Below are positions 44,446 to 55,079 of a DNA stretch of 64,000 nt, piece by piece. Made by a program: the position numbers and the translations under genes. Location of the stretch: assembly GCA_014529385.2 (NCBI GenBank), contig CM043963.1, positions 71,750,412-71,814,411 on the forward strand, given 5' to 3'. This DNA is from Adiantum capillus-veneris. Lineage: Eukaryota > Streptophyta > Polypodiopsida > Polypodiales > Pteridaceae. The stretch's first letter is position 1; the number at the start of each line of letters is the position of its first letter. Under the pieces are notes generated by a model, which saw nothing but the letters and a program-made list of their open reading frames with translations, was not told the origin of the DNA and did not search any database.

Positions 44446-45096
44446 TAACAAACTGCTGACGTGCCAAAGCCTAAAGAATGGAGCCAACTTGCAGATGTGG
44501 GCCGAGGGGCCGAAACCCTAAGAAGAACAAGTAACATAAGAAGTCCTCCCAACTTATGGGGACCCCGTCCGATGGGGCCCCAAGGGACAAAGGATTAAAA
44601 TAAAGCAGGACCTGCACACACACACAAACCGATGACGTGGCAGATTTCCGAAAATTGCGCTGACATGATGATGTGGAAGGTTGTATGGATTTTCGCGTTT
44701 TGCGTTGGCTGATGACGTGGCAGGCTCTACAGATTTCCGTGATTTACGCTGGCGGCTTTTGGCTTTGCTTTTTGGACCAGAAGCTTTTGAGTTTTGAAGG
44801 CTTTTCATTGTAATTGCTTTTCAGGCCAAGGGCCTTTAAATATGAGGTTAGGGCTCATTCTCTGGCATGCTTCTTGGAGAAGGTGCAGAGTCTGGAGTTC
44901 CGGCTTGTAATGTGTTGATGCAATATAAAGAAATACCGAAAGGGGCGCCAAGGTTTGGGGCCAATACTCTCTGGGGTGGGATTCCCCCACTCCGTGTCGC
45001 GTGTCGTCTCTCTCTTTCAGTTCAGATGTTATTGAAGTGCTAAAAGTCTGTTTAGTCTGCTCTTTTCTATTGGCACGTGGTGCCCGTCTTGTGACA
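44446..45096 (+). mobile_element. Family A 3' LTR
   Basis: TGTAACAAAC to CTTGTGACA, 651 bp, uninterrupted. It is the best reference copy of the family A LTR. The shared module is at 44921-44962. LINE endonuclease sequence resumes at 45097. Confidence 0.92.
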
Positions 45097-45535
45097 TCAC
45101 CATCCCTAGAAAACTCCCATATGTCATCGTCTAGTATAGACAAAGGTGACTTCCCCTTGGATGCATCATATACTGATGTACTGGGAGGAAAGTAACATAT
45201 GGCAATGTATAGAAATCGACCCGTGTCAGCTGTTAGTCTCACCCACATGTATCTAGCATGCTCATCTCTCCGTACAATATGTAGTAGTGGCTGTAGCTCC
45301 TGTCTAAATAGCACTGCTACTCCTCGTGAACCCCTACTCCCATGCTCAGATCTCGTAGCTGTCCTGTGGGCTGTCTCCCATCTATATCCCACCACATGTG
45401 GCATCAGCGTCCAGGGGCCTCGTGAGTCTCTGAGAAGAATACACAGTCCCTGTCTCCGAAACTGTCCTCAATGCACCAACGTCCAACCTCATAGACCCAT
45501 CACAATTCCAAGTAGCAATCTCTAGTGTGGTCCCA
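45097..45535 (-). pseudogene. LINE ORF2 endonuclease, N-terminal part
   Basis: On the minus strand the frame begins with the APE-endonuclease motif IATWNCDGSMRLDVGALRT near 45520. It continues with a loop containing RGSRGVAVLFRQEL and CYFPPSTSVYD, and runs into DDIWEFSRDGD at 45097. The next residues (IILLGDFNA) lie at 23104, across the whole nested block. Confidence 0.85.
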
Positions 45536-45539
45536 TGGG

Positions 45540-46563
45540 TCTCGCACTGTCATGCAACGCGCCGCTCTACAATCACCGCCCAACCATCTTTGTAGAAGGC
45601 TATCTTTCCCTTCTCCCTTGCCGTTGTAATCTCTGGCATTTTACCACTCTCATATGTGCGAGCTGCGAGAGAGTAAGGTCATTGCCGAGGAAAATACCTG
45701 TCTTCTTGAGAGTAGGCCCCTTCCTCAAGAATTCCTTCTTCTCTTCCGAGGAGGGGAAGCGTAGTATGAGAGCTCTCTCCTTTGAAGACTATCCCGGCCC
45801 ATCACTTTTCTTGCCTACTCTCCATGCCTTTGTGTGCAAAGGCTTCTCCACCCCCATCATGGATGTGAGGCTTGTGACCTCTTTCTCCACATTGTCTATG
45901 TCCTTGAGGCCGGTCACTCTCACATGTAGAGCCCGCATCCGCCTTCTTTGTTCCTCTTCGAGGGTCATGTTGATAAGCGTCGGTGTGCAAGGAGCTTCCT
46001 TACCTTTCCCTTTCTTGGCGACCTCAATCCATTTTTAGGCCTCGTCCGCCTTCTTTTGTGTCTTTGTTATCATATCCGCCCATGAAGACGTCTTCGCCAC
46101 ATTCAGTTTCTCTTCCTCTTTGATCATCCTTACCTGTTCCTTGATTGCCTTGATTTCCTCTATCACAGAGGGCTGAAATTCACCTTCCTTTAATCCGCTG
46201 CTTGCTTTGTCAACAAGCTCCCGTTCGAGGGCTGAGACTTCTTCTTTGAGTGTCTGTGAGTCTGCCTTAAGTGATTGTATCTCTGTGATTAGGTTCTCTT
46301 TCTCTTTCTTCCATTGTGCGCCTTCGTTGAAGACCATCTGAAGGAGGTTGGCCTTCTCCTTCCACCATCCTTCCATCTCTGTTTTCCATTACTTCATTTC
46401 CCTTTCCATTTGCGTCATCCGCTTGTTCGTGAGCATGAAGGTGGCCTTTGCTCACGGCTTGCAAGTAGGTGAAACATTCATGGCTTCCGTGTCTTGTGAA
46501 GGAGGAGCAGGGGAGATGGTTTCCATGTTCTGTGAGGGTGAAGCAATACCCAACAAAACCATG
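45540..46563 (-). pseudogene. LINE ORF1 (coiled-coil RNA-binding protein), with stops
   Basis: Minus-strand frames include 46376-46035, a strong coiled coil (LITEIQSLKADSQTLKEEVS), then a region with LEEEQRRRMRALHVRVTGLK and ALILRFPSSEEKKEFLRKG, typical of the RNA-binding half of L1 ORF1 proteins. Several in-frame stops (near 46465, 46395 and 46037) show decay. A similar coiled-coil ORF1 piece is at 51909-52235. Confidence 0.75.
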
Positions 46564-46948
46564 GACACGTAGGCAAAGGGCAGCCCGTTGGTCCTTGCGA
46601 GAGAACACTATGTATATAGGTCATTATGCATACATGTTTTTGCGCATCCCAGATCAGGCACACATGGTTATTCCACACCTAGATATAGTCCCTGCAATTC
46701 TGAATTTTTTTGGATATTCTTTGCACTGTCTCTGAAATGCTTCTTGCTATTCTCAAATGCTCCCTGCAATTTTGTCTGTGAAAATGTGTGTGTGTGTGTG
46801 TGTGTGTGTTTGGGGGGGGGGGGCGGTTTTCTGACGCAATAGGGCGGGTGGTGGTGTGGAGGTGTAATAGAAGCAGCGCAGCACTGCAGAGTAGGGCAGT
46901 GCGGCAGCAGCAGGTGCAGCAGCAACAGCAAGACGACCAGGGAGCTTC

Positions 46949-47005
<57 letters not shown>

Positions 47006-47690
47006 TGCACTTTCCTTTGAGGGTGAATTTGGGCTTATCCTGGATTCATCTAGGTATATATATGCTTGTGGGGATAGTGTTTAGTCCATGCTATGGGTGA
47101 CAAATTTTCCGATTGTAGTTTCTAGTGGATGACTACCCACGAGTTTCATTTAGGTATATATGTTTATGTATGTAATTTGATAATACAATGAAGTTTCTGA
47201 ATTTTAAGAGCAAAGCATATGGAGCTTACTAGGAGGTCCGAGATCTACCAGTTACAAACGCAGTATCGGAGTAATATGAAATGCATCCCTGTCCAACCTT
47301 ATTAGTTTTTGTTCAGAATTTTCACATGCAGAATGGGACCCTTACTTTTATATTCCTGGAGTTGACACTGTTTTGTGCTTGACTCTATTACATGTGTTGG
47401 GAGCTTCCATTGCATGCCCCCCCCCTCGCGCGCCCCCCCAACCCAACCCTTTTCTTCTTCTTTCTGATGAGCTTGCTAAGCATCAATGGTATGTAAAGAT
47501 CGTAAGGTTGGGAAACTTCGAATGCTATGTACAAATTTAGTCTTGTTGCTTGTAGAAGACAACTAACACTGTTCAAAGAACAGTGCCATGCTACTTTCTT
47601 TTTGCATATTTGTGTGCTAAATTTGTGGAGAGTAAATGAATTTTGTCTAAAGCTTAGATGTTAGTGCTGAAGTTTTACCTGTATGTGTAG
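46564..47690. other. Probable DPH2 intron sequence with microsatellites
   Basis: No coding exon is recognised. It holds (TG)n at 46785-46809 followed by a G run (46812-46823), and (AG)n at 46952-47002. The AT-rich, T-rich tail leading to TGTGTAG at 47690 fits an intron ending at the DPH2 exon. Confidence 0.55.
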
Positions 47691-49662
47691 GATGTCAAAG
47701 TTGCCAGTTTGGTATGTCTTTGGAAAAGCGATGATTGACATAAAAGACTTTGTGCATCAGCTTGTAGATTATGCCCACGGACACAAAAAGAGGGTTTTGG
47801 TACATTTCTGATTCTTTGTGGTATTTGATGAAACTTTATGAATGGAATTGTGCACTATTTTATTTGTTATGATCGTACACAAAATTTGACAATAATCAAA
47901 GAGACTTGCCTGACATGCTACGCTAGGTGATTGGTTGAGAGAGAACATTTTACACACTGGTTTTTCTCACAGCATTGCATTTCCTCTTGAGTATGATCTT
48001 TCTCTGACGAATGCCAAAAGGCACTTGTAGGCTGCCATATGGAGTTTTAGAAAATAACTTTTGGTCTCAGGGGTTTGTTCAGATGGGTATACATACATTT
48101 AGCATTTGTGCTTGAATTTTTTGGACTGTCTGTGATGCAATCATATATCTCTTTTGTTCTCCTGTGAGTAAGCTTTATTGTTGGCTACATTTCTCTCATC
48201 AGGTGGTGTTCGACTTGAAGTATGTGCATGCAATACAACATATTGTGAAGAAAATTGTGGAAAGTCAGCTTCAGTGTGGTAGAGATGGTGCAAAAATAGT
48301 ATTTGCGGATGTTCCTGAAAGAGAGACATATCCAGTTGCACTTACCAGTGGTCCCACTGTTGGTGCTGGAAAGGTAGACAGCAAAAAACAGGAATCAGAT
48401 GCAGACAACCAAAAATCGAGAAGTCCTAGTACAAGTACGATACAGTCATGCACAAGGTTCAGTTTGGGTGGGCTAAGTTGGACGCTGCCCGAAGGCTCCA
48501 AGATGGAAGATATTGAGCTTGTTTGGATAGGGCAAGAATGTCCGGCTTTGACAAATGTGATGCTCACATTCAATGCCTCGACTGTAGGTATTCTCCTCTT
48601 TTGACCTTTACATTCTGTTGTGACCTTCCAATTGCGCATTTTGAATGGCAACATAATTTACTTTATGTGCTCCACTTGTCACTTGTTTGCTCTTGGTGTG
48701 TTTATGCACACTTCACCCACGGATGTAGTTCTTGGGGTGTGGAGGGGCAGAATGCAGGGAAATACTGCAGTAGTCCTAGCCATGCACATAGTGCATTTCT
48801 AGTTTCCCTTAAACATGTCACACATGAGAAATCAAGGCATGATGCAATTTGGGATTACAACAAAAGGAGTGTATGCTTACCTTTCATTGATGCACACATA
48901 GCACGTGCTCTGCCAGTTGCATGTATTTAGGCCAAGCAAAACCTTTAAAGCATGCACATAGGAACGTACTTAGATACACGGTATTTAGTTTCTCAGATAA
49001 AGGAAGTTTGTTGGCTAGCTTACAACTTTATTTGGGAATATTTATTGTGCAGGTTTCCCTTTATGATCCTGAGAGAAAATTGTTAGCCACTGATGCTGCA
49101 AAACAAAGCAAGTTTTTAATGCGGAGGTAAGCAACAGGCAGTGAATTTTTGACAAAGACAGATTAATTTGTAAAATTCGTTAAAGTTTACACAATCTCAT
49201 GCTAGGTTTACAACATTTGTGCAGGTACTATCTAGTAGAACGAGCCAAGGATGCAAATATAGTTGGCATTGTTGTAGGAACTCTAGGAGTAGGTGAGACG
49301 AATTTTCAAATTTTTTTTCTACTGGTCAGGTACTTAGGCTTTATTAACACAATCCTGTTGCTTTAGCTGGATATCAGGAAATGGTTCGAAGTTTAAAGAG
49401 GCTTGTAAAAGAATCAGGGAAAAAATCATATATTTTAGCAATGGGCAGACCAAATCCAGCAAAACTAGCCAACTTTCCTGAGGTTGGGCACCTTTTTGTC
49501 ATTATAGTTGCCACTCATCAGAATCATGTGTACTGAGAAGTTTGGTATGTTGCAGTGTGATATTTTCGTTCTTGTTGCGTGTGCTCAAACAGCACTGCTG
49601 GACAGTAAAGAGTATATGGTGCCAGTTATTACACCGTTTGAGGCAATGATTGCGTGGAAGAG
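47691..49662 (+). CDS. DPH2: 2-(3-amino-3-carboxypropyl)histidine synthase subunit 2, six internal exons
   Basis: DPH2 pairs with DPH1 in the cytosolic iron-sulfur complex that starts diphthamide formation on elongation factor 2. The exons are 47691-47799, 48203-48583, 49053-49126, 49225-49292, 49367-49482 and 49556-49662. All have GT/AG borders, and the phases agree from one to the next. They encode the conserved LPVWYVFGKAMIDIKDFV, VFDLKYVHAIQHIV, LPEGSKMEDIELVWIGQE, LTNVMLTFN, YYLVERAKDANIVGIVVGTL and CDIFVLVACAQTALLDSKEY, the last containing a Cys of the family's cluster-binding set. The order matches plant DPH2 from roughly one third of the protein onward. The N-terminal exon(s) with the CCVDE-type region are not visible. 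No stop or shift occurs in these exons, so the gene may still function. Confidence 0.9.
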
Positions 49663-49714
49663 GTATACTAAGCAATATCTCATCTTTTCTGTCTATTTTT
49701 TCAGCACTTCTGTC
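49663..49714. other. Start of the 8.1-kb DPH2 intron
   Basis: Donor GTATAC follows the exon at 49662. The LINE fragment begins about 50 bp later. Confidence 0.6.
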
Positions 49715-50940
49715 CTTTGAGAAAATCTTTTGTCTATTTGTGGACTTCAAGAAAGCTTTTGATAAGGTTCTTCGGGAGAATCTTTGGAAACGTATGGAAG
49801 AACTCCAAGTGCTAAGTGGATATATGCTTGCCATTTCTTGTACATATGAGAAGGTGATGTGTTGAGCGCGTATGGTAGAGGGAATTCAAAAATTTTCACA
49901 AGTACTATTGGTGTCAAGCATGGATGCCCGCTTTCACTCACTTTCTTTGGGCTACTCATTGATGCATTGGAACGCATACTCGAGTTAATGCAGCAAGAAT
50001 ACATTGAAGAGATTATGATTGGGAGTGTAGTTATCATGCTTTTGTTGGATGTTGATGAGTAGTTCTTTTGGCCCACACTTCAGAAGGTGCACAAAAGCTT
50101 ATCATTGTCTTGGAGGACTTTTGCTTGCATAGTGGGTTGATTGTGAATGGCTCCAAAACAAAGGTGTGAAAACTCTCAACAAGGAGAAGCTATGCATTGT
50201 GTACAATAAAGAGTCCTTTGAAGTGGTAGAGAGATTCAAGTACCTTGGCCTTGAGGTTCCGGCCAATCAGAAATGGAATGATTGCACTACACGATGCTTG
50301 GAAGCCGGAAAGATCGCCTACTATGCATTTGAGAACATGTGCACTCTGGGAGAGATTAAATGTGGGGTTCTCAAGAAGTATTCCTTTGACACCTTGATGA
50401 CACCGATGCTTCTTTATGGAGTTGAGGTAGGGGGTGGTAGCATTTTTGAGTCTACTTGGAAAGAGTTTGAGGACGTTCAAAGAATTTTCGTACAAACTTT
50501 CTCCAAGTCAAGACACAAACACTATACATGCTCTTACCTCTTGAGTCTAGATCACTTCCCATTGAGATTATGGGTATGGAGAGAGTCGTGGAGTTCGTTG
50601 TTAAGATGCGGTGAAACCCTTTACATCGTTGAACGTGGGAACCGCACCTACTCTTACATGCTCGAGCCTATCCCCTTGAGTGCGATCTGCACTATCTAGC
50701 TCAGCTCTTATTCTCTATGATATGTTGGAGCATCGGCGAGGAGTCTCAACGACTATACGCTCTATGCTCCCATAAAGTGCGCAAGTTTGAGCATCACCTT
50801 CTTTTGGAGTGCTCAATTTTTGGTCACACTAGAGGTCGCTTTGCCCACATTTTCAGCCATGAGCTCTCCCTACACACATTCCTCTACCAACCACGATGTG
50901 GATTCCCTCACTCATTTCCATAATTCTTGAGCATCGAGAG
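49715..50940 (+). pseudogene. LINE RT fragment (second LINE lineage)
   Basis: Plus-strand frames hold CLFVDFKKAFDKVLRENLWK, STIGVKHGCPLSLTFFGLLI, a decayed YADD site (near 50040), the thumb motif RFKYLGLEV and a final Cys/His segment (KVRKFEHHLLLECSIF). Compared with the L1-type copy, the RT linkers differ (for example FGLLIDALER versus FGMYVDEVSN), so this is a separate lineage. Several stops and shifts are present. It lies within the DPH2 intron in the sense direction. Confidence 0.8.
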
Positions 50941-51022
50941 TCACTTATCAACTCCACACACCCCAGATGATATGTGTCTTTTGGTCCGGTAGGTCATACT
51001 TGACCTTTGGAGGATGATAATG

Positions 51023-51074
<52 letters not shown>

Positions 51075-51257
51075 ACCTATAACCGTATGGATCACTTTCA
51101 CCCCTTGTGAAATGAGCTTTTATGAGTCATAAAAGCCATTAAAGCTAGTTTCTTCTAAAGTTATTGTTTTTTTAAAAACCTTTTTTCACCTAAAGTGGAA
51201 TTTACTGAAAATAAACGATGTACTTGATTTGTCTCATAGGTCAAGTTCGGCCTCCCA
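50941..51257. other. Unassigned intron sequence with (CT)n
   Basis: A (CT)n run occupies about 51027-51074. No gene or element is recognised in the rest. Confidence 0.6.
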
Positions 51258-51900
51258 TGGGTGTTAATATAACTTTCTTTCTGATGGAGATGGGGCCTTA
51301 CATGGATTGGCTATACTTAATGGCCTACAACAATTTTCCGTAGTAGCTGGGTTTACTTGCTTTTCACATAGACATGGAGCTAGCATAGTAGACTATGTCA
51401 TTGCTCAATCAAGCTTTAACCCATATATAGGATTTCACTGTTGGACCCAGGTCCATTGGCATAGCAGTGGATCATGCTCTCTTGACATGGAGCATTTCCT
51501 TTCAGTTCACTACTACGAGGTGCAGCACCTACTCGATACATTTTTATCTCAGAGACTTATTTTGTTTACATTGAAGGGATGTATAGACGCTTATGCACTG
51601 AGGAGCCGGTCCGCCCTCTAGATGAGCTATGCAGCACGAGGCATACCCATACACTCAGCCTCGGTAGATACTGCCTTGTGGCAATATGCTCCAGAATAGC
51701 TGGTACGATGAGGAGTGCAGAGACATGAGAGCACAAACTCCGGAGAGAGGTACTCTTGGGAGTGATCACCTATCGACAATCACGGATTGCCTTCTGGCGC
51801 CTCGTGTGATGGAAGAAGCAGGTTTTCTTGGCTCAGTTAGAGCAGGATCTTTACTAGATGTTCTTGAGCCAGGACTTGGGGAAGGCATGGAGACTCTTCC
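51258..51900 (+). pseudogene. L1-type LINE endonuclease fragment
   Basis: Plus-strand frames read GLAILNGLQQFSVVAGFTCF and HRHGASIVDYVIAQSSFNP, then NSWYDEECRDMRAQ. These match the endonuclease C-terminus and linker of the LINE at 21835-23104. Frameshifts break it. It ends at an inversion junction near 51900. Confidence 0.75.
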
Positions 51901-52277
51901 ATGAGCACTCACATCCTCCCAGCATTACTGTTGGCTGTCGGTGTAGCTTCAACCATCTTGGCATTTCTCTTCTTTGCAACCTCAATCCACTCTTCAGCTT
52001 CAACAACCTTCTTTTGCGTTTTTGTGAGGACGTCCACCCATGAAGTGGTTGTTCTTGACTTCTGCTCTTCCTCTTCCTGGAGAGTTTTCACCTGTTCTCT
52101 GATCTTCTCGAGTTCCTTAATCACTGAGGGCCGAGTTTCTCCCTCCTTACTTCGGATATTTTTACTCTTACAAGCTGCCAGTTCTCCCTTAAGCTCTTTA
52201 ATCAATGTATCTTTTGTACGTAAGCATTGTTCCATATCTGATTTCTAGGACTCACTAGCAGCAAAAGACTCATCTAG
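51901..52277 (-). pseudogene. L1-type LINE ORF1 fragment, inverted
   Basis: Minus-strand frame 52235-51909 (109 aa) is a coiled coil (IKELEKIREQVKTLQEEEEQ) followed by SWVDVLTKTQKKVVEAEEWI, like SWADMITKTQKKADEA in the ORF1 at 46035. It lies head to head with the endonuclease fragment. Confidence 0.7.
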
Positions 52278-53431
52278 TGTAAGGTGCAGCGGAATGAATG
52301 TTGTATTTTCTCAAGATTAGTGATCTTTATTGCTCAAGGTTCCTTTTAGTTCTTAGGGAAAGAGAGAGCTTTCCGTCTTATGGAGAGTGCTATGATCACG
52401 AACAAAGTGAGTGGATATTGTGCGTGCAAGTGAATGAGACTAAGAGAAGGAGAGAGAAGAGATACGACACTCGAGAGGTTGTAAAACCCTCCTCCGAAGG
52501 CCCCACTCTCGTCGGCGAGAGTGGTCTACTTTGATTGCACAAAGGTGTACAATGTGAATGCAATGGACTGATGCAATGGGACTATGCCGATGACGACGAC
52601 GGTGACGACGACGACGACTCGATGGCTGAAATCTGTAGGCTTCTAATCGCTGAATTCGGGGACTGTTTCGGTGGCTGAAAATGACTGTTTTGGCTGCGTT
52701 TTTCGAGGCTAAACTTGGGGGGACTTTTGCCACTGAATGGGGGCTGATCTGCTACCGTTCCTCTGCTAAGAATCTGCGTTTGTAAAGGGCTGAAATCTGC
52801 GTTTTTCAATGGCTGAAATCTGCGTTTTTGTTCATGCTGAAAAACGCTGGAGTCTGCAATTGGGGCTGGCGTTTTTGCATGAAAACGCTGGCTGGTGCTG
52901 TATCTGTTGAGGTTGGAAACGCTGGGATTGCTGATGTTGCCTGGCGCTAGGGAATGCTGAAAACGCTAATGGTTGAGGGTGGTTGGTAGCGGGAAAAACG
53001 CCAAGGATGGCCTAGGGTGCTGAGAGGGGGTATAGCTGAGAAGTTGCCTGTTGAGCGGGAAGCTCGCTGCCTCTTCTTCCAGAAAGTGCTAACTTGGGTT
53101 TGCTTATATATTAACTTAGCAAAATTGCCCTACCTACTTTTGTTGGAAAGTCACTTAAAAATAATAAGTGAAAATACCCATAAATAGGAAAATAGGCTAA
53201 ATGCACTGGAAAATTCCCCTAACTGATGCTAATGGATTTGGGAATTCCGATGATCATGCTGTGTGCAACCGGAGGATATGCATCTATGCTAAGTGACTAG
53301 GCATGCACGGTCTACGGATAGACTCACAAAAGTGCCAGATCACTGCTAATCTAGACTTGACTGAACTGACTGAACCCTGCTGTGGTGTAGCTTGTCTACG
53401 AACACATAGGGTTGGGATGTGTCATGTGACA
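52278..53431 (-). mobile_element. Family C 3' LTR, second copy
   Basis: TGTAAGGTGC to GTCATGTGACA on the + strand. The conserved hairpin is at 52503-52524. It is diverged from the 2874/7371 LTRs mainly in the AAAACGCT-rich part. Confidence 0.85.
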
Positions 53432-53442
53432 TCTCCTCCTTT

Positions 53443-54623
53443 TCAAAGTGAGGTACTGGTACCGAACTGTATGGCGTCAAGGGAGATTGCCAACAGCATC
53501 CGGAATCCTGGAAGGGACTCTTCGCCGGTCCACTCTGATTTGTGGGTCGTGCGGTACTTGAACTTCATAAAGGTCTGCAACGCTTGCTTCTTTGGGCCGC
53601 GCCGAAAGCGACAAAATCTTCTGAATCTCCTTTCTTGCGTCAACTTCGTCTAGAGAACTGTTTGTTTCGTCTTCAAGAATCTCCATGGGTGAAACTTCCT
53701 GAAACAATCTCCAACACAAAAACATGAACATACCTATTCCATGTAAAGCGAAGGAAAAAAAATCTTTTCTTCTCTAAAGACTGTGCATGCAATGTAGATG
53801 AACAAATAGACGGAGTGACAACCCATTCATCAAACACATGCAAACAATGAGGTCGAATCTTTTCTGTTTGATCGAAATCAATCAACTGTGGCAAATCATA
53901 ATGAAAATGCCCATGTTTGGTGCTGATACTATCATGTGCTCGTTCGGAAACTTTGTCATGCCAAGGAAGAGACATGGAATGCGACTTCCTTACATACAAA
54001 CTTTTCAGCTTTTCATGAACAATCCGCATACATTCGTGCTCATCCATGAGAGAAACGTGCTCAACATACAATATGTCATGCCTAGTAAAAGGGATCACAT
54101 AACGATGCTGACTAAAATACAGGAAGCCTTTACGAATGAAACACTCGAACAATGCGTGCGTATCAATCATGCGAACACATAATATTTCCTATGAGGGCTC
54201 TTTGGACCAAGGCTCGAGAGCCAAGAGCGCTTCTTCGGGATATATCGAATCGTCTTGTGGTGGTTCTTTGGACCTCGACGCGAAAGCCAAGATCGGTTCT
54301 GTGTGATTGATCGACTCTACAACGAGGTTAGCTTCACTAGGAAAAGCATCCACTAACACTTCATCCTTGTGAACAATCACATCATCTTCATGCAATTCAT
54401 CATGCTTGTCTTTTTCATCCAAATCATCATGCAAATCATAAGCATTCAAATCATCATGCTTCTCATAATCATGCAAGTGCTGTGTCATGCTGTGGAGAAA
54501 AAGAGATTGAGAGAATCTCCTTATCCCGAATCCTTTCAACCTTGTCTTGCATAGTAGCAATGAGAGATGGAGAAGGAGCAATGTCCTCTCCATGAAAGAC
54601 AATAGGAGAATCACTGTCGGCAT
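53443..54623 (-). pseudogene. Family C unrecognised coding region, second copy
   Basis: Frames 54623-54189 and 54170-53673 are in phase with one stop between them; 53643-53443 completes the end in another frame. They match the 295-aa ORF of the first copy (DTHALFECFIRKGFLYFSQH; KKQALQTFMKFKYRTTHKSE), including the Asp/His-rich start (DLHDDLDEKDKHDELHEDD). This copy shows that protease and the unknown region form one continuous coding zone. Confidence 0.7.
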
Positions 54624-55009
54624 TGATAGTTACAGTGTTAGCCTTAAATTTCATGAGAGCGTCATTATCACGAAACCATCGAATACCCAAAATCATATCA
54701 CATCCTGAGAGAGGAGAAACAACAAATCTTCTAGTGAAGGCAGTCTGTTGAATTGCAAACAACACATCAAGGCATTCCTCGGTGATGAGAGCGTCCATAC
54801 CAGGACGAAAGCCAGACCTCGATAGGAGATCTTGGACTAACTTCGAGGTGGGCTCTCTCAACAAGAGAGGAACTGATCACATCATGCATACTATCTGGAT
54901 CAAACAATATGACAAAACGGTGCCCCGACGTACGACCATAACATTTAATGAGAGAATCATCAATGGGAGGGTCCTGAGAAACTGTGGGCACAATCGTGTT
55001 ATCATTCAT
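54469..55009 (-). pseudogene. Family C protease, second copy
   Basis: Frame 55009-54767 has ILFDPDSMHDVISSSLVE, where the active-site Gly is replaced by Asp (DPDS). Frame 54864-54469 has CDMILGIRWFRDN. A frameshift near 54830 separates them. Confidence 0.7.
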
Positions 55010-55079
55010 TGCATTGACAGATGTAGTGGGTGTTGTGGGTTCTTTAAATTCATTCGATTCAAGCTTAGGAAATGTTCTT

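Larger units (their letters stand above)
23105..45096 (+). mobile_element. Family A element, complete but with its 5' LTR interrupted twice
   Basis: The 5' LTR is in three pieces: 23105-23123, 33014-33360 and 42590-42889. Next come the primer-binding site at 42891, an internal region of 1.5 kb without gag or pol, and the 3' LTR 44446-45096. Flanks are TCACT left and TCACC right, a 5-bp duplication with one change. Elements D and B fill the gaps in the 5' LTR. Without them the element is only about 2.9 kb. Confidence 0.85.
10791..46610 (-). mobile_element. L1-type LINE split by nested insertions
   Basis: Minus-strand LINE pieces lie, from 5' to 3', at 46563-45540 (ORF1), 45535-45097 (endonuclease N-terminus), 23104-21835 (endonuclease C-terminus and RT start), 21271-20059 (RT palm and thumb) and 11625-10791 (C-terminal Cys/His tail and 3' region). 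The gaps are exactly the LTR insertions described below. Joining 45097 to 23104 restores the uninterrupted endonuclease frame, which shows these are parts of one copy. In-frame stops make it a dead element. Confidence 0.85.

Noticed and set aside
49715-50100. RT next to a host exon as an intron-encoded (group II type) protein
   Set aside because: The motifs and linkers are those of a non-LTR retrotransposon with a C-terminal Cys/His tail, and the intron has ordinary GT/AG spliceosomal borders.
53673-53760. Small intron in the family C unknown region (GTATGT to TTTCAG)
   Set aside because: The interval would be under 40 nt, and the other copy reads straight through it as coding sequence.
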